A DNA stretch of 64,000 nt from Verrucomicrobiota bacterium (GTDB lineage Bacteria > Chlamydiota > Chlamydiia > Chlamydiales > Rhabdochlamydiaceae), in the NCBI GenBank assembly GCA_018240065.1, contig JAFEGH010000003.1, positions 1 through 64,000 of the forward strand, given 5' to 3'. Under the pieces are notes generated by a model. It saw only the letters and a program-made list of their open reading frames with translations, had not been told where the DNA came from and did no database searches. Positions 35,361 through 45,493 of the stretch are shown piece after piece (the stretch's first letter is position 1; every line of letters starts with the position of its first letter). A program made the translations under genes and the position numbers.

Positions 35361-37883
35361 TTAAGCTGACTGTTTATTCAACAGAGCGATCAATTGGGCG
35401 AGGATGTCAGAGCCATGCTGGCAGATGTGCGCGTCGGCAAGGACCGGTTCGCGGATAGCCAGGACGCAGCGCGGATTTTCGTTGAACTTGTTGCTGCCAT
35501 AGTTATAGACGTTGGGTCTATTGTGCCCCATCCAGATGCTCCAATAGAGCTTCTCTTTTAATGCCGGGCGGATTTCCAGTCTTTCAAATGCTTTGACCAG
35601 CTGCTTAGGGCTCAAATCGTGCGTTGGATAGTGGGTCAGCAGCTCACGGAAGGCCTGCAGCTGTTCTTTTTCGAATCGGTATTGCAGCTTTTCCGCTTTG
35701 ACCTTGTGATCTGCGACAAGCTGCTCGACGATGTTATTGCCAAATAAGTTGAGAACGGACTCTGTCGCTTCGGTCAAAGTCTTGCGAAGATCTCCATTTT
35801 CAAGAGCCAATTTGCCATATTCGTTGTTGTATTCTCTTTTATTGACATGGGCTTCCCCGAATTTGATCTTGTGGGAATGGTAAATCAGTCCGTGGAGGCT
35901 CCATTGCATTTGCTGCGGGAGCGCTTTAAGCGCTAAAATCAGGTTCTCGTTTTCGACAGAAGGGTCATTGAGCATAGCCAGAAATGCCCTGGCTTGCGCT
36001 TCGAGCAGTTTTTCTTCTGCGATTTTTTGCTTGGCTTTTTGGACGGCGATCGATTGTTCCAGAAGGGTAGCCCCTGTAGGTCCGATGAGCCAGGGGAGTC
36101 TGATCTGCTTGATCTTGTTAGGATTTTTTGTCAGCTCGGCTGTCCCGTATTCATGAATGTCGGGAGTTTTATCGTTCAGCCAGATCGCATGGCGGAATGT
36201 GGTGAGCGCGTGATCGGGGAGCTCTTGCAGGGCCAGGTTCAAATTGGTAGGATCCACTTGCTCTTGAGTGGATGCAGCATAGGTCTCGAGCGCTTTGACT
36301 GCGGTCTCGCAGTCCAGTTTTTGCTTCGTGAATTTTTCTACATCGGCCTGGACAAGCAAAGAAGAGGAGGGAGGCGAGAGCTGCGCGTTCTCCGCGGAGG
36401 CGAGGGCTTCCGACTGGGAGGATTGCGGCACGCGGGTATAATGGTGCAAGTAGCTCGTGAACTCCGCCCCTCTTTGTCCGTGCAGGATTTGATCTATTTC
36501 ATGGGTCTCGACGAATCGGACTCTGCTATCATCGGCTTCCAGCCAGCGTCCATCGATCTTTTTATAGTTGATATAGTGTCCGCCGCCGATTCCGCCGGAG
36601 TGAACGATGAAGGAATCGAGCTCATAGGCGATGGGTTTGTTTTCTCGCGTAGCTTCAGCAGGCAGCGCGATGATTCTGTTGATCATCACAGGCGCTACGA
36701 TCTTATAACCCTGGCCATACATGTTGGCGCCGAATCGTTTGATCGTCAGCATGAGTTCGTCCGGGACGGTAAGGAATCGCCGCCCTTCTGCCGTGAGCTT
36801 GAAAGATTTGACTTTACCATTGGGAAGCATGTAATTGGCCTGGTCGTGGTCGTCGACACAGGTATTGCGGAAATGATCGGTGAGAAGAGCAGAGAACGAG
36901 AGATGCCCCTTGTTCTGCAGGTCCAGGAGGATTTGATAGTCATTGGCGATCAGCCTTGAAGCATTGTCAGCGCTGAGTCTGGAGTAGCCGTCTCTTTGAA
37001 CCACGGTGGGATCCGGTTCTCTTTCCGGGCCTACGGGACGGTAATGCCGATAGGTCTGCAGCGGGCAATAGAGAGAACTGAAGGCTGGGTTTTCACGGTT
37101 CTGCTCGCGTTTGATCCGCTCATATTCGCCCATCAGAACTTGCAACGCCTCATAGGCGTCTTCGTGGGCCCAGCTGTATTTGGAGAATACTTCACGGTGC
37201 GAATGCGGATCCACATGTCCGAAGAAATGATTGAACGCCAGCCGCACGTCCTGGGTGACATTAGCAGGAACTGGAGTCTTAAGCGCGCGTGCGGTATGAT
37301 AGGCGATCAAAGCGTTTTGCAAAGCGATTCCATGCGGCCTTGCAGGATCGTAGACGCTCTTGGCAGCGTGGTAATTCGCTACGGTCTCGTAAGCTGTTCT
37401 TAAGTTGGGAATGAAGACGATCATCGATAGCAGGGAATTCGCCCAGCAATTGGCGGACATGTTGCTAAAACCCGATGCGAGATCAACAGCTGTCTTTTCC
37501 GGTTGCGTTCCTCCGGGATGAGAAGTGGTGGAAGGGGTGGGTATGGAATCGACCTTGCTTTGAAGAGAGCTTGGGGGAGTAGGATTAGAAGGATTCAACC
37601 TGACGAGATCGGAGTGGGCGATGAGGTCGGCAAGCTTGATTTGAATGTCGTCGTTGATCGACTCCGCATCTACGGTTGTATCTTTGGTTCCCCATGTGAA
37701 ATAACGGCCCACATTCGGGGGGGCGGTGTTTAAACCTTCGGTTATTTTTAATGAAAGATCTGTCATCTTCGCAATCGCCTGATCCAATACGGAAGTATCG
37801 GTGCTCTGGATTGCAGCTGAGTACAGGGTGTCGAACGGTTCTTTGAAAGGCGCTATGCGAGCGTAGCTGACTTGTTTTGACAT
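35361..37883 (-). CDS. Large USP-type ubiquitin-specific protease, likely effector
   Basis: 840 residues with GAGG six bases before the ATG. No signal peptide or membrane segment. Residues about 135-455 form a peptidase C19 domain: Cys box LASGFSNMSANCWANSLLSM (Cys146), PDELMLTIKRF, His box GGIGGGHYINYKKI (His about 437) and the DDSRVRFV aspartate. The C-terminal 360 residues hold three similar blocks of the form ALKALPQQMQWSLHGLIYHS and KAFERLEIRPALKEKLYWSIWMG, i.e. degenerate helical repeats each followed by Tyr-Gly/asparagine segments. These could be a host-binding module. It is a different lineage from the Inc-like protease at 19475. Deubiquitination of host proteins is inferred. Confidence 0.82.
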   Translation of the reverse strand: MSKQVSYARIAPFKEPFDTLYSAAIQSTDTSVLDQAIAKMTDLSLKITEGLNTAPPNVGRYFTWGTKDTTVDAESINDDIQIKLADLIAHSDLVRLNPSNPTPPSSLQSKVDSIPTPSTTSHPGGTQPEKTAVDLASGFSNMSANCWANSLLSMIVFIPNLRTAYETVANYHAAKSVYDPARPHGIALQNALIAYHTARALKTPVPANVTQDVRLAFNHFFGHVDPHSHREVFSKYSWAHEDAYEALQVLMGEYERIKREQNRENPAFSSLYCPLQTYRHYRPVGPEREPDPTVVQRDGYSRLSADNASRLIANDYQILLDLQNKGHLSFSALLTDHFRNTCVDDHDQANYMLPNGKVKSFKLTAEGRRFLTVPDELMLTIKRFGANMYGQGYKIVAPVMINRIIALPAEATRENKPIAYELDSFIVHSGGIGGGHYINYKKIDGRWLEADDSRVRFVETHEIDQILHGQRGAEFTSYLHHYTRVPQSSQSEALASAENAQLSPPSSSLLVQADVEKFTKQKLDCETAVKALETYAASTQEQVDPTNLNLALQELPDHALTTFRHAIWLNDKTPDIHEYGTAELTKNPNKIKQIRLPWLIGPTGATLLEQSIAVQKAKQKIAEEKLLEAQARAFLAMLNDPSVENENLILALKALPQQMQWSLHGLIYHSHKIKFGEAHVNKREYNNEYGKLALENGDLRKTLTEATESVLNLFGNNIVEQLVADHKVKAEKLQYRFEKEQLQAFRELLTHYPTHDLSPKQLVKAFERLEIRPALKEKLYWSIWMGHNRPNVYNYGSNKFNENPRCVLAIREPVLADAHICQHGSDILAQLIALLNKQSA

Positions 37884-37925
37884 GTGATCCTCGAAATTAT
37901 TTAATTGTATTATTTTAATCGATTT

Positions 37926-39620
37926 ATGACATATATTATATCAAAAATAATTGTTTATTTAAACAAATCATTTTTTTTAATTTTATTGATCTTGTCTCTT
38001 GAAAGTCAAGGGTTTGCGGAAGAAGCGGGCGACTTTAGGCCCTTGACCCTCGATGAGAAGATAGGCCAGCTTTTGATTATCCCGGCTTGCGAGCTGCGCG
38101 GGGACGACCATTATGAAGACCTGCAAAGGATCCTCCGCGAGGGAAAAGCAGGGGGGATCCTGCTTAAACAGGGGACGGCTGACGGGCAAAGGGGCCTGAT
38201 CGACAAGCTCCAGAAGATCTCCCCTCTGCCGCTGCTTTGCCTGCAAGACGGGGAATGGGGGGTCTCCATGCGCCTTTCCGATGTGATCTCCTTTCCCAGG
38301 AACCTGACGCTCGGCGCCGTCCAGGATCTCTCCCTTTTGTTCTCACTTGGCCAGGAGATCGGACGCCAGTGCAATCTCGTCGGAACCCATCTCAATTTGG
38401 GTCCTGTCGTTGACGTGAACAACAATCCCCTCAATCCCATCATCCATATGCGCTCTTTCGGGGAGGATCCATTTCAGGTTGCCCTGCGCGCTGAAATGGT
38501 GATGAGAGGAATCCAGTCGATGGGCATCATCGCCTGCGCTAAACATTTTCCGGGACATGGAGACACTTCCGTCGACTCGCATGTCGACCTCCCCTATGTT
38601 CCCCATGACCGCGAGCACTTGCAAAACATCGAGCTGTTTCCTTTCCGCTGGCTGATTCAATCGGGGGTCAAATCCGTGATGAGCGCCCATCTCTATGTTA
38701 ATGCTCTCGCAGAGCAGGAGTTGCTGCCTGCCACATTTTCAAGACAGATCATCACGGAGATTTTGCAAAATGAGATGGACTTTCAGGGACTGGTGATCAC
38801 CGACGCTCTCAATATGAAAGCGCTGGCCAAAAATTTCTCGACGGCAGAAATCGCTCTCAATGCGCTTATGGCGGGGCATGATATGCTTTTATACGGAGAC
38901 CATATTGCGCCGAATATCGATCAAATCCTGCGTTCCGATGTTCCCGAGGCATTTGCAGCATTGAAGAGAGCGGTGGAGAATCACGAGATCTCTGAAGAGA
39001 TGATCGATCGTCATGTGCAAAAAATCATGCAGAAGAAAAAAGAGCTCGGCCTGTTTCAAAAACGGTGCTGCGATCCTCTCCCCAATCTGGATGCAACGAT
39101 CAACACCCCTGAAGCTTACGCTTTGAAGAAGCGCCTCTTTCAGGAAGCGGTCACAGTTCTAAGACACGACGGGATGCTTCCCTTAAAAGAAGAAGCTGTG
39201 GCTGTCATTGAATGGGGAAGTTCTCCCTATTTTAAGGCGGAATTGGAGAAGGCCTTCCATACGGAGGGGATGAAGCTCGACGACCCGCGCCTATTTGCCA
39301 AATTGAAAGAATGTTCGTGCGCGGTTCTGGCTCTTTCCAAGTTTCCCACGCTGCTGCCCAATTTTGAATTGGAGCTTAATGAAGAGGCAATCCTCCACGC
39401 TCTGTCCCAATGCGGGATCCCGATCGTCGCCGTCGTTTTCGGCTCGCCTTACACCGTTTCGAAAATAGCACAATTCGCCTCGATCGTCGTCGCCTATGAA
39501 AATCAGAGGGAGGCCCAGGAAGCTGCGGCCGACGTCATCCTGGGAAAGCTCTCTCCCAAAGGCCGGCTTCCTGTCAGCGTGAGGCCCCATTTTCATGCGG
39601 GGTCAGGCATTTTTTGGTAA
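37926..39620 (+). CDS. Beta-N-acetylhexosaminidase, glycoside hydrolase family 3 (NagZ-like)
   Basis: 564 residues from an ATG at 37926; a TTG at 37905 would be only 21 bases from the divergent start. The N-terminus is a signal peptide or anchor (KIIVYLNKSFFLILLILSLESQGFA). GH3 N-acetylhexosaminidase signature KHFPGHGDTSVDSH carries the acid/base Asp-His pair, and VITDALNMKALA has the nucleophile Asp. It removes GlcNAc from muropeptides or chitin-like substrates, probably outside the cytoplasm. The C-terminal GH3_C-like region (NPEAYALKKRLF to end) is present. It overlaps the convergent SET gene by 18 bases. Confidence 0.85.
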   Translation: MTYIISKIIVYLNKSFFLILLILSLESQGFAEEAGDFRPLTLDEKIGQLLIIPACELRGDDHYEDLQRILREGKAGGILLKQGTADGQRGLIDKLQKISPLPLLCLQDGEWGVSMRLSDVISFPRNLTLGAVQDLSLLFSLGQEIGRQCNLVGTHLNLGPVVDVNNNPLNPIIHMRSFGEDPFQVALRAEMVMRGIQSMGIIACAKHFPGHGDTSVDSHVDLPYVPHDREHLQNIELFPFRWLIQSGVKSVMSAHLYVNALAEQELLPATFSRQIITEILQNEMDFQGLVITDALNMKALAKNFSTAEIALNALMAGHDMLLYGDHIAPNIDQILRSDVPEAFAALKRAVENHEISEEMIDRHVQKIMQKKKELGLFQKRCCDPLPNLDATINTPEAYALKKRLFQEAVTVLRHDGMLPLKEEAVAVIEWGSSPYFKAELEKAFHTEGMKLDDPRLFAKLKECSCAVLALSKFPTLLPNFELELNEEAILHALSQCGIPIVAVVFGSPYTVSKIAQFASIVVAYENQREAQEAAADVILGKLSPKGRLPVSVRPHFHAGSGIFW

Positions 39621-40685
39621 AAAGACCGGCTCTATGCCTTTTTTCTCCCAATACCCTTGGCCGTAGTCGTACAAGAGTTCTTCCCCGGCTTTGATCGCGC
39701 ATCGTGCGGTGAATATGACGTAGGGAAGTCCTTTATCGAAAAATTCAACCGTATCGACATTCGTATATTTCAGCGGAGCGTGGTTGATGTAGCGGGTCGC
39801 GTTGCTCTCCTCCGCTCCTTCGATGCTATGGCCTTCAAAGGGGTTGGCGAACATTTCAAAGGCATAGCTATCGTCTTCGATGGACTTGGTAGGAACAATC
39901 CGCCCGGCGTAATGTCCGATGACCTCGCCTTTTTTATAATCTTTTGTCGCAAAGAGGCCGTGTCCGACGACATCGCTCACTTTTTTCACTTCATATTTGT
40001 CCGTCCATTTGTCATGGCCGTCGGGGCTGGAATTTTGAATGCAGTCGCGGAAGGCGGCAACTTCTTTCTTGCCCTGTGCAGTTTTGGGCATGGAATATTC
40101 CTTTTTATAGGCTCTCCAGCATTTCTGAAGCGTTCCTTTGCATTCGGGCGCGACACTATGTTGTGTTGTATAGCGGACTGTCGTTTCAATGCCGAATTTT
40201 TCTTGATACACCGGATCCAGCGGAAGCTCTTCACTTCCGCTCTCTTCCATCCTAACGCTGTCATTTTCGGGAAGAAATTTCGGGCGATGGAGAGTAGGAA
40301 CTTCATATAGGCGGGGGTTGAGAATAGCGGAAGGTTTGCGCTCACGCTGCGGGCGGACCTTTTGCGGCACCCCAGGAATGTCACCTTTTTCAATAGCTCT
40401 TAACTTGGAGCTGGAGTCCTCTGCGAATTCATCATCTGAACTATAATTAGGCTCATCCTCAACACCTTCTTCCATTTTATTTGCGGAGCGCTTCTTGGCG
40501 AGCCTGTCAATCTCCGAAGTTCGACTCAATGAGGAATTGACATTTCGGCTGCCCTTTTTTGTTTCGGATAACTGAAAAGGATCCTGCTTTGTTTTGCGGC
40601 CTGACTTTAACGAACCACGATCTTCCCGGTAATCAGGGAATTTGGAATCGAAGGCTCGAGAGGTGACGGGACGAAACTGCGACAT
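39603..40685 (-). CDS. SET-domain protein methyltransferase, paralogue 1
   Basis: 360 residues. Residues 1-150 are polar, charged and probably unfolded (RSANKMEEG, SSDDEF, RPQRERKPSA), like secreted effectors. Residues about 230-345 are a SET domain: GHGLFATKDYKKGEVIGHYAG, SAM/active site NATRYINHAP and ELLYDYGQGYW with the catalytic Tyr. It would methylate lysine, possibly on host histones as reported for chlamydial NUE and Legionella RomA. It is arranged in tandem with a second SET gene 21 bases away, probably one transcript. Confidence 0.85.
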   Translation of the reverse strand: MSQFRPVTSRAFDSKFPDYREDRGSLKSGRKTKQDPFQLSETKKGSRNVNSSLSRTSEIDRLAKKRSANKMEEGVEDEPNYSSDDEFAEDSSSKLRAIEKGDIPGVPQKVRPQRERKPSAILNPRLYEVPTLHRPKFLPENDSVRMEESGSEELPLDPVYQEKFGIETTVRYTTQHSVAPECKGTLQKCWRAYKKEYSMPKTAQGKKEVAAFRDCIQNSSPDGHDKWTDKYEVKKVSDVVGHGLFATKDYKKGEVIGHYAGRIVPTKSIEDDSYAFEMFANPFEGHSIEGAEESNATRYINHAPLKYTNVDTVEFFDKGLPYVIFTARCAIKAGEELLYDYGQGYWEKKGIEPVFLPKNA

Positions 40686-40706
40686 GTTTTTTACCTTTTT
40701 TATTTT

Positions 40707-41537
40707 TTATCGAGTGTTTAATTGGAAGGGAGATATTCCCTTTGTTTCCCAGTAGCCGCCACCATAGTCATAGAGCAGCGCCTCACCTGGATAGATCTTG
40801 TTTTTGGCCACGAACATGATGAAGGGGAGGCCGTCTTTGTAATATTCTACTGTCTTGACATTTGCAAGGTGGTCAGGGGTATGGTTCACGAAACGCATGG
40901 CGTTTCCAGCCAGCGTTCCGTCGATGTGCAATCCCTCAAAAGATGAGCCGTCGAAGCCAAACGCATAGTCATGATTGATAGGGCTGTCAGTGAGGTAGCC
41001 CGCGTAATATCCGATGACATCGCCTATCTCATAGCTTTCTTTAGCGTATACTCCGAAACCGACCGCCTCGTGGACCCATCTGATTTCATATTTTTTAGTC
41101 CATGGATCGTCCCCTTCAGAGGCTGAGCCGTAAATGCACGCATCGAACAATCTGGCAATTCTTTTATCTTCTTTCGAAGGCTTTAGCGTGAAAGTTGCCC
41201 GATATTCGTCCCACCCTTTTTTGATTTTGTCAAGGCAGTCCGGATCTGCGGTGATTGTCTTGGTGAAGAGGGTGTTCGTCCGAATGCCGAATTGCCGGAA
41301 AAAAACAGGATCGAAATGAGCGGTACTCTGTGGCGCTCTGTGAAAGTCTCTGACAGGAATCATTTCATCGGCATCGGAAGAGTTGATGGGGTCGCTTGGG
41401 TCATCGTCATAGGCTTCATATTGGGTTGGGTAAAGGCCCAACCTTTGCTGTTCGCGGGAGGACAACTCCGGCCCTATGATTTCGCAGGCGGCCTGCCATA
41501 ATGAGCGCAGCCCTTCGGCATGGGGAATGAATGCCAT
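40707..41537 (-). CDS. SET-domain protein methyltransferase, paralogue 2
   Basis: 276 residues. The SET domain spans about residues 152-262: GFGVYAKESYEIGDVIGYYAG, NAMRFVNHTPDHLANV and ALLYDYGGGYWETKG. A conserved preceding block (FGIRTNTLFTKTI, WDEYRATF, ACIYGS, DPWTKKYEIRWV) is shared with paralogue 1, so the pair arose by duplication; this copy lacks the long disordered N-terminus. First gene of the pair. No nuclear localisation motif is obvious here, while paralogue 1 has basic clusters. Confidence 0.85.
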   Translation of the reverse strand: MAFIPHAEGLRSLWQAACEIIGPELSSREQQRLGLYPTQYEAYDDDPSDPINSSDADEMIPVRDFHRAPQSTAHFDPVFFRQFGIRTNTLFTKTITADPDCLDKIKKGWDEYRATFTLKPSKEDKRIARLFDACIYGSASEGDDPWTKKYEIRWVHEAVGFGVYAKESYEIGDVIGYYAGYLTDSPINHDYAFGFDGSSFEGLHIDGTLAGNAMRFVNHTPDHLANVKTVEYYKDGLPFIMFVAKNKIYPGEALLYDYGGGYWETKGISPFQLNTR

Positions 41538-41671
41538 TAATTCTCCTGAAATTTTTTGCTTTTTATTTTAATCAATTTTAGATAATAGTTCAATGTTGAA
41601 TAGTTTTGTTGGTTTTGCTTTTAAGTTGCTTGTTATTAGTTTAATGTGTTGTTTTGGCCCGATTCAGGAAT

Positions 41672-41706
41672 AAAAAAAACACCCTTCGATCTCTCGGAGG
41701 GTGTTT
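41672..41706 (-). terminator. Terminator of the hrcA-grpE-dnaK operon
   Basis: Stem AAACACCCTTCG with CGGAGGGTGTTT (one G-U), six-base loop, followed on the minus strand by a run of T. It lies 35 bases after the dnaK stop. Confidence 0.92.
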
Positions 41707-41740
41707 AGGGGCAAAATCGCCTTAAAAAGAGTGATTTAGA

Positions 41741-43678
41741 TCACTTTTTGTCGTTATCGTCATCGAGGATTTCAACTTCAGCTTCCTCGATGTCGGGCTT
41801 ATCGTTCTTTTTTTCCTGATGGCGGCCTTCAGCTCCAGGCGGAGGAGTGTGCTGGGCGCCTTCGGCTCCTGCCTGTCCTTGCATCGCTTCGCCGATCTTT
41901 TGCATATGCGTGCTGAGTTCATCGTGCGCCGACTTGATCCTGTCGGGGTTGTTCTCCTCCAGGGCCTTCTTGACTGCGTCGATTTTGCTTTGGACATCGT
42001 CGACGACATTTTTAGGCAGTTTGTCTTTGTATTCGTTCACTGCCTTTTGAGCGCGGAAGGAAAGCGAGTCTGCTTCATTGCGGGTCTCGATCTCTTCCTT
42101 GCGCTTCTTGTCCTCTTCCATGTGCTCTTCAGCGTCGCGGAGCATCTTCTTGACTTCTTCTTCGGAGAGTCCCGATTTGGCCTCGATGCGGATCTTCTGC
42201 TCTTTTCCGCTCTGTTTGTCTTTAGCGGAAACATGCAGGATTCCGTCAGCGTCGATATCGAAGGAGACTTCGATCTGCGGCATGCCGCGAGGAGCCGGCG
42301 GGATATCGGTCAGGTCGAAACGGCCGATCTCTTTATTGTCTTTTGCCATTTTGCGCTCGCCCTGGAGGACGACGATGGTGACGGCGGGCTGGTTGTCAGC
42401 GGCAGTCGAAAAGACCTGTTTCTTCTGCGTCGGGATCGTCGTGTTGCGCTCGACGATCGGCGTCAGAACGCCGCCGAGCGTCTCGATGCCGAGTGTCAGT
42501 GGGATGACGTCGAGGAGCAGGACGTCTTTGACGTCGCCGGTGAGGACGGCGCCCTGAATGGCGGCGCCGACAGCGACCACTTCATCCGGGTTGACGCCCT
42601 TATGCGGCTCTCTTCCGAAGATCTCTTTTACTTTTTTTTCGACGGCAGGCATACGCGTCATTCCGCCGACGAGGATCACCTCATCGATCTTTTCTTTGGC
42701 CAGGCCTGCGTCTTTGAGGGCTTTCACGCAAGGCTCGACTGTACGCTCAATCAGATCGTGAACGAGGTTCTCGAGTTTTGCGCGGGAGAGGGTTAAAGCA
42801 AGGTGTTTAGGTCCGGTAGCATCCATCGTGATGAAGGGCTGATTGATTTCAGTTGTCTGTGTGCCCGAGAGCTCGATCTTGGCTTTTTCCGCCGCATCGC
42901 GCAGACGCTGCAGGGCCATCTTGTCTTTGCTCAAATCGATGCCGTGCTCTTTTTTGAACTCATCTAACATCCAATGGAGGATCGCGTTGTCGAAGTCGTC
43001 GCCGCCAAGGTGAGTGTCGCCGTTGGTGGAGAGCACCTCGAATACGCCGTCGCCGATCTCGAGGATGGAGATATCGAAGGTGCCGCCGCCAAGGTCGAAT
43101 ACGGCGATCTTCTTGTCATGCTGCTTGTCGAGACCGTAAGCCAGCGCGGCTGCGGTCGGCTCCGGGATGATGCGCTTGACTTCAAGACCTGCGATGCGGC
43201 CTGCGTCTTTAGTGGACTGGCGCTGCGAGTCGTTGAAGTAGGCGGGAACGGTGATGACCGCTTCGGTGATTTTCTCGCCGAGGTATGCTTCGGCGGTCTC
43301 TTTCATTTTGATGAGGACTTGAGCTGCGACCTCTTCGGGTGTGACGATCTTTCCTTCGATCTCGAAGACGGCGTCGCCGTTGCTGTTGCTGGTCACTTTG
43401 TAGGGCACAGTTTTGATCTCGGACTGCACCTCGGCAAACTTGCGGCCGATGAAGCGTTTGGAAGAGAAGATGGTGCGCTCGGGGTTAGTGACAGCCTGGC
43501 GTTTCGCGGCGATGCCGACGAGGCGCTCTCCGCCTTTATAGCCGACCACAGATGGGGTCGTGCGGCCGCCTTCTGCGTTCGCGATCACTTTCGGAGCTCC
43601 TCCTTCCATGATGGCGACGCACGAGTTGGTGGTTCCCAAGTCGATCCCGATGATTTTGCTCTTCTTTTGTTGTGTCAT
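41741..43678 (-). CDS. dnaK: Chaperone DnaK (Hsp70)
   Basis: 645 residues. Hsp70 signatures [31 protein letters not shown] and [22 protein letters not shown] are intact, with acidic tail [15 protein letters not shown]-dependent folding chaperone. It is the last gene of the hrcA-grpE-dnaK operon, with 27 bases after grpE. Confidence 0.98.
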   Translation of the reverse strand: MTQQKKSKIIGIDLGTTNSCVAIMEGGAPKVIANAEGGRTTPSVVGYKGGERLVGIAAKRQAVTNPERTIFSSKRFIGRKFAEVQSEIKTVPYKVTSNSNGDAVFEIEGKIVTPEEVAAQVLIKMKETAEAYLGEKITEAVITVPAYFNDSQRQSTKDAGRIAGLEVKRIIPEPTAAALAYGLDKQHDKKIAVFDLGGGTFDISILEIGDGVFEVLSTNGDTHLGGDDFDNAILHWMLDEFKKEHGIDLSKDKMALQRLRDAAEKAKIELSGTQTTEINQPFITMDATGPKHLALTLSRAKLENLVHDLIERTVEPCVKALKDAGLAKEKIDEVILVGGMTRMPAVEKKVKEIFGREPHKGVNPDEVVAVGAAIQGAVLTGDVKDVLLLDVIPLTLGIETLGGVLTPIVERNTTIPTQKKQVFSTAADNQPAVTIVVLQGERKMAKDNKEIGRFDLTDIPPAPRGMPQIEVSFDIDADGILHVSAKDKQSGKEQKIRIEAKSGLSEEEVKKMLRDAEEHMEEDKKRKEEIETRNEADSLSFRAQKAVNEYKDKLPKNVVDDVQSKIDAVKKALEENNPDRIKSAHDELSTHMQKIGEAMQGQAGAEGAQHTPPPGAEGRHQEKKNDKPDIEEAEVEILDDDNDKK

Positions 43679-43704
43679 AGTTGAATTCTCCTTTAGTTAA
43701 TTAA

Positions 43705-44268
43705 TTACTCTGTAGCGGGCGCGCTGGGTTCCTGATGTGTTTCCGATTGCGTCTGCCCTTCTTTCTTTTTAGTTTCAGGTGCCACAGCGACCTTGACTCG
43801 CGCTGGCCGTACGGTGCGTTCGCCGCTGCGGTATCCTTTGACATACTCCTTTAGAATCGTGCCTTCCGGCTTATCCGCGGTCTCTTCCGACTCGATCGCG
43901 TAGTGCAACTGCGGATCGAAACGGTTTCCTTCAGAATGGAACGCGGTGACTCCATGATTGCTTAAGACATCCTTGAACTGGCCCAGGATCATTAAAAAAC
44001 CCTGCGCCCAGTTGCGCATCTCATCCGACATGTGCTGGGTAAATTGCAGTGCGTTTTCCAGGTTGTCGATGGGGCCTAAGATCTCCGAGATGACATTATC
44101 GATGGCAAAGCGGGTCATTTCCTGCTTTTCCTTCTGCATCCGTTTGCGGGTATTGTCGACATCAGCAAGAAGGCGGAGGTACTTTTCTTTGTATTCCTTG
44201 AGTTCTTCTTCTGCGGTCATCGGTTTTTTAGGTTCGGGGGAATCGATCGGCGCTTGGTTCTCTGTCAT
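43705..44268 (-). CDS. grpE: Nucleotide exchange factor GrpE
   Basis: 187 residues. Long N-terminal coiled coil (EEELKEYKEKYLRLLADVDNTRKRMQ, family KRxxRE-like) and the beta wing VTAFHSEGNRFDPQLHYAIESEE, EGTILKEYVKGYRSGERTVRPARVKVA. It promotes ADP release from DnaK. The start overlaps the hrcA stop by four bases. Confidence 0.95.
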   Translation of the reverse strand: MTENQAPIDSPEPKKPMTAEEELKEYKEKYLRLLADVDNTRKRMQKEKQEMTRFAIDNVISEILGPIDNLENALQFTQHMSDEMRNWAQGFLMILGQFKDVLSNHGVTAFHSEGNRFDPQLHYAIESEETADKPEGTILKEYVKGYRSGERTVRPARVKVAVAPETKKKEGQTQSETHQEPSAPATE

Positions 44269-45434
44269 CTGTTCTCCTCAAGATTAGTCTGGTCTTCAAG
44301 CAGCAATGTCTGACTCTGGTCGAGGAATCCCGGATGGTTTTTTTGGAATTCCAGGTTGGAGGGCTTGGGGCTGCGGAAAGAGATTTTAAATTTGTAGACG
44401 CTCTTAGTCAATGAATCTGAAATCGATTCTGCAATCTGTTTGAGCTGTCCAAAGAGTTCGCGGTAGGGGATTCTGCTCGGACCCAGGATTCCAAATGCTC
44501 CGCAGAGCGTCTGATTGATCCGGTAAGGGACGGCGATCACCGAGCAGGCGGAAGCCTCGGGAGAGAAAGGGATGAGGTCGTCGCCGATTAGGCACACCAT
44601 TTTTCCCGATTCGGTTGCGCTGGAGAGCAGTTTGCGCAGCATCTGCTTGTTCTCGAAAAGAGAGAGCCCGCTTGCGAGAGCCGCTGCGTCGTTGAAGTCG
44701 GGATAGGCGAGCAGTTTGGAAAAGCCGGCCTGAAACAGATCTTCGGAGCTGAAGTTGGTATAGCTGACAATGTGGCGCAGCATCAACTCTTTATAGAGTC
44801 TGGCTCCCAGCGTCTCTTCTTCAGGATCCAGAGAAGGCTTATCGATTCCCGTCAGGCGCCAGTTAAAGTAGGACTCGAGTCTCTTCAAGGTGAAATTGGA
44901 CAATTTTTTGTCGGTATAGAGGACTTCGGTGCGGATCATTCCGAAATCTGTGACAAGGACGGAAAGCAGACGGCTGTGGTCGATGTAGAGCAGTTTGATC
45001 TCGAGGATGAAGTCCTGGTCGAAGCGGGGAGAAGAAAGAAAAGCTGCGCAGGAAGTGATCTCGCTGATTTTTTCAGTGGCCTGCAGCAAATACGATGCGA
45101 CCTCGCGGGTCTCTTTTTTGAGAAGTTCTGCGATCTGCTTTTTCTCTTCAGCCGTGATGCGCGGCTGATCGAAGTGGGCCTCGGCGTATAGCTTGTAGGC
45201 TGCTGCCGTCGGGATCCTGCCGCCGGAAGAATGCTGTTGCTTGACGAGTCCTTCTTCTTCGAGTTTGGCAAAATAATTGCGGATGGTGGCCGAGCTTAAG
45301 GCCTCAAAGCCGTTTTCTCTAAGCGTATTGGAGCCGATTGGTTTCCCATATTGCAGGTACAGGTCGACAAGTCCGAACAGGATCAGTCTTTCCCGCTGGT
45401 CTTTAGCTGGCTTTTTAGGAGTCAGTGATTTCAT
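44265..45434 (-). CDS. hrcA: Heat-inducible transcription repressor HrcA
   Basis: 389 residues, within the chlamydial size range. Winged helix LIGSNTLRENGFEALSSATIRNYFAKLEEEGLVKQQHSSGGRIPT-type segment is present with TAAAYKLY following, then the GAF-like domain. HrcA binds CIRCE operators and represses grpE-dnaK at normal temperature. First gene of the operon. The promoter and a CIRCE-like inverted repeat lie directly upstream. The C-terminal tail (residues about 350-389, FKISFRSPKPSNLEFQ) is an extension as seen in chlamydial HrcA. Confidence 0.95.
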   Translation of the reverse strand: MKSLTPKKPAKDQRERLILFGLVDLYLQYGKPIGSNTLRENGFEALSSATIRNYFAKLEEEGLVKQQHSSGGRIPTAAAYKLYAEAHFDQPRITAEEKKQIAELLKKETREVASYLLQATEKISEITSCAAFLSSPRFDQDFILEIKLLYIDHSRLLSVLVTDFGMIRTEVLYTDKKLSNFTLKRLESYFNWRLTGIDKPSLDPEEETLGARLYKELMLRHIVSYTNFSSEDLFQAGFSKLLAYPDFNDAAALASGLSLFENKQMLRKLLSSATESGKMVCLIGDDLIPFSPEASACSVIAVPYRINQTLCGAFGILGPSRIPYRELFGQLKQIAESISDSLTKSVYKFKISFRSPKPSNLEFQKNHPGFLDQSQTLLLEDQTNLEENR

Positions 45435-45458
45435 GGGATTTCTTCAATTATTAAGATC

Positions 45459-45487
45459 AATATATCAAAGGGAGGAAGAAGATGCAA
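45459..45487 (-). promoter_or_regulatory. Promoter of the hrcA-grpE-dnaK operon
   Basis: Minus strand: -35 TTGCAT (45482-45487), 17-base spacer and -10 TATATT (45459-45464), 25 bases before the hrcA ATG. The geometry fits the housekeeping sigma factor. Confidence 0.65.
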
Positions 45488-45493
45488 GAAAAA

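Noticed and set aside
41819..42796. 325-codon antisense frame opposite dnaK
   Set aside because: A common artefact opposite dnaK genes; no independent support.
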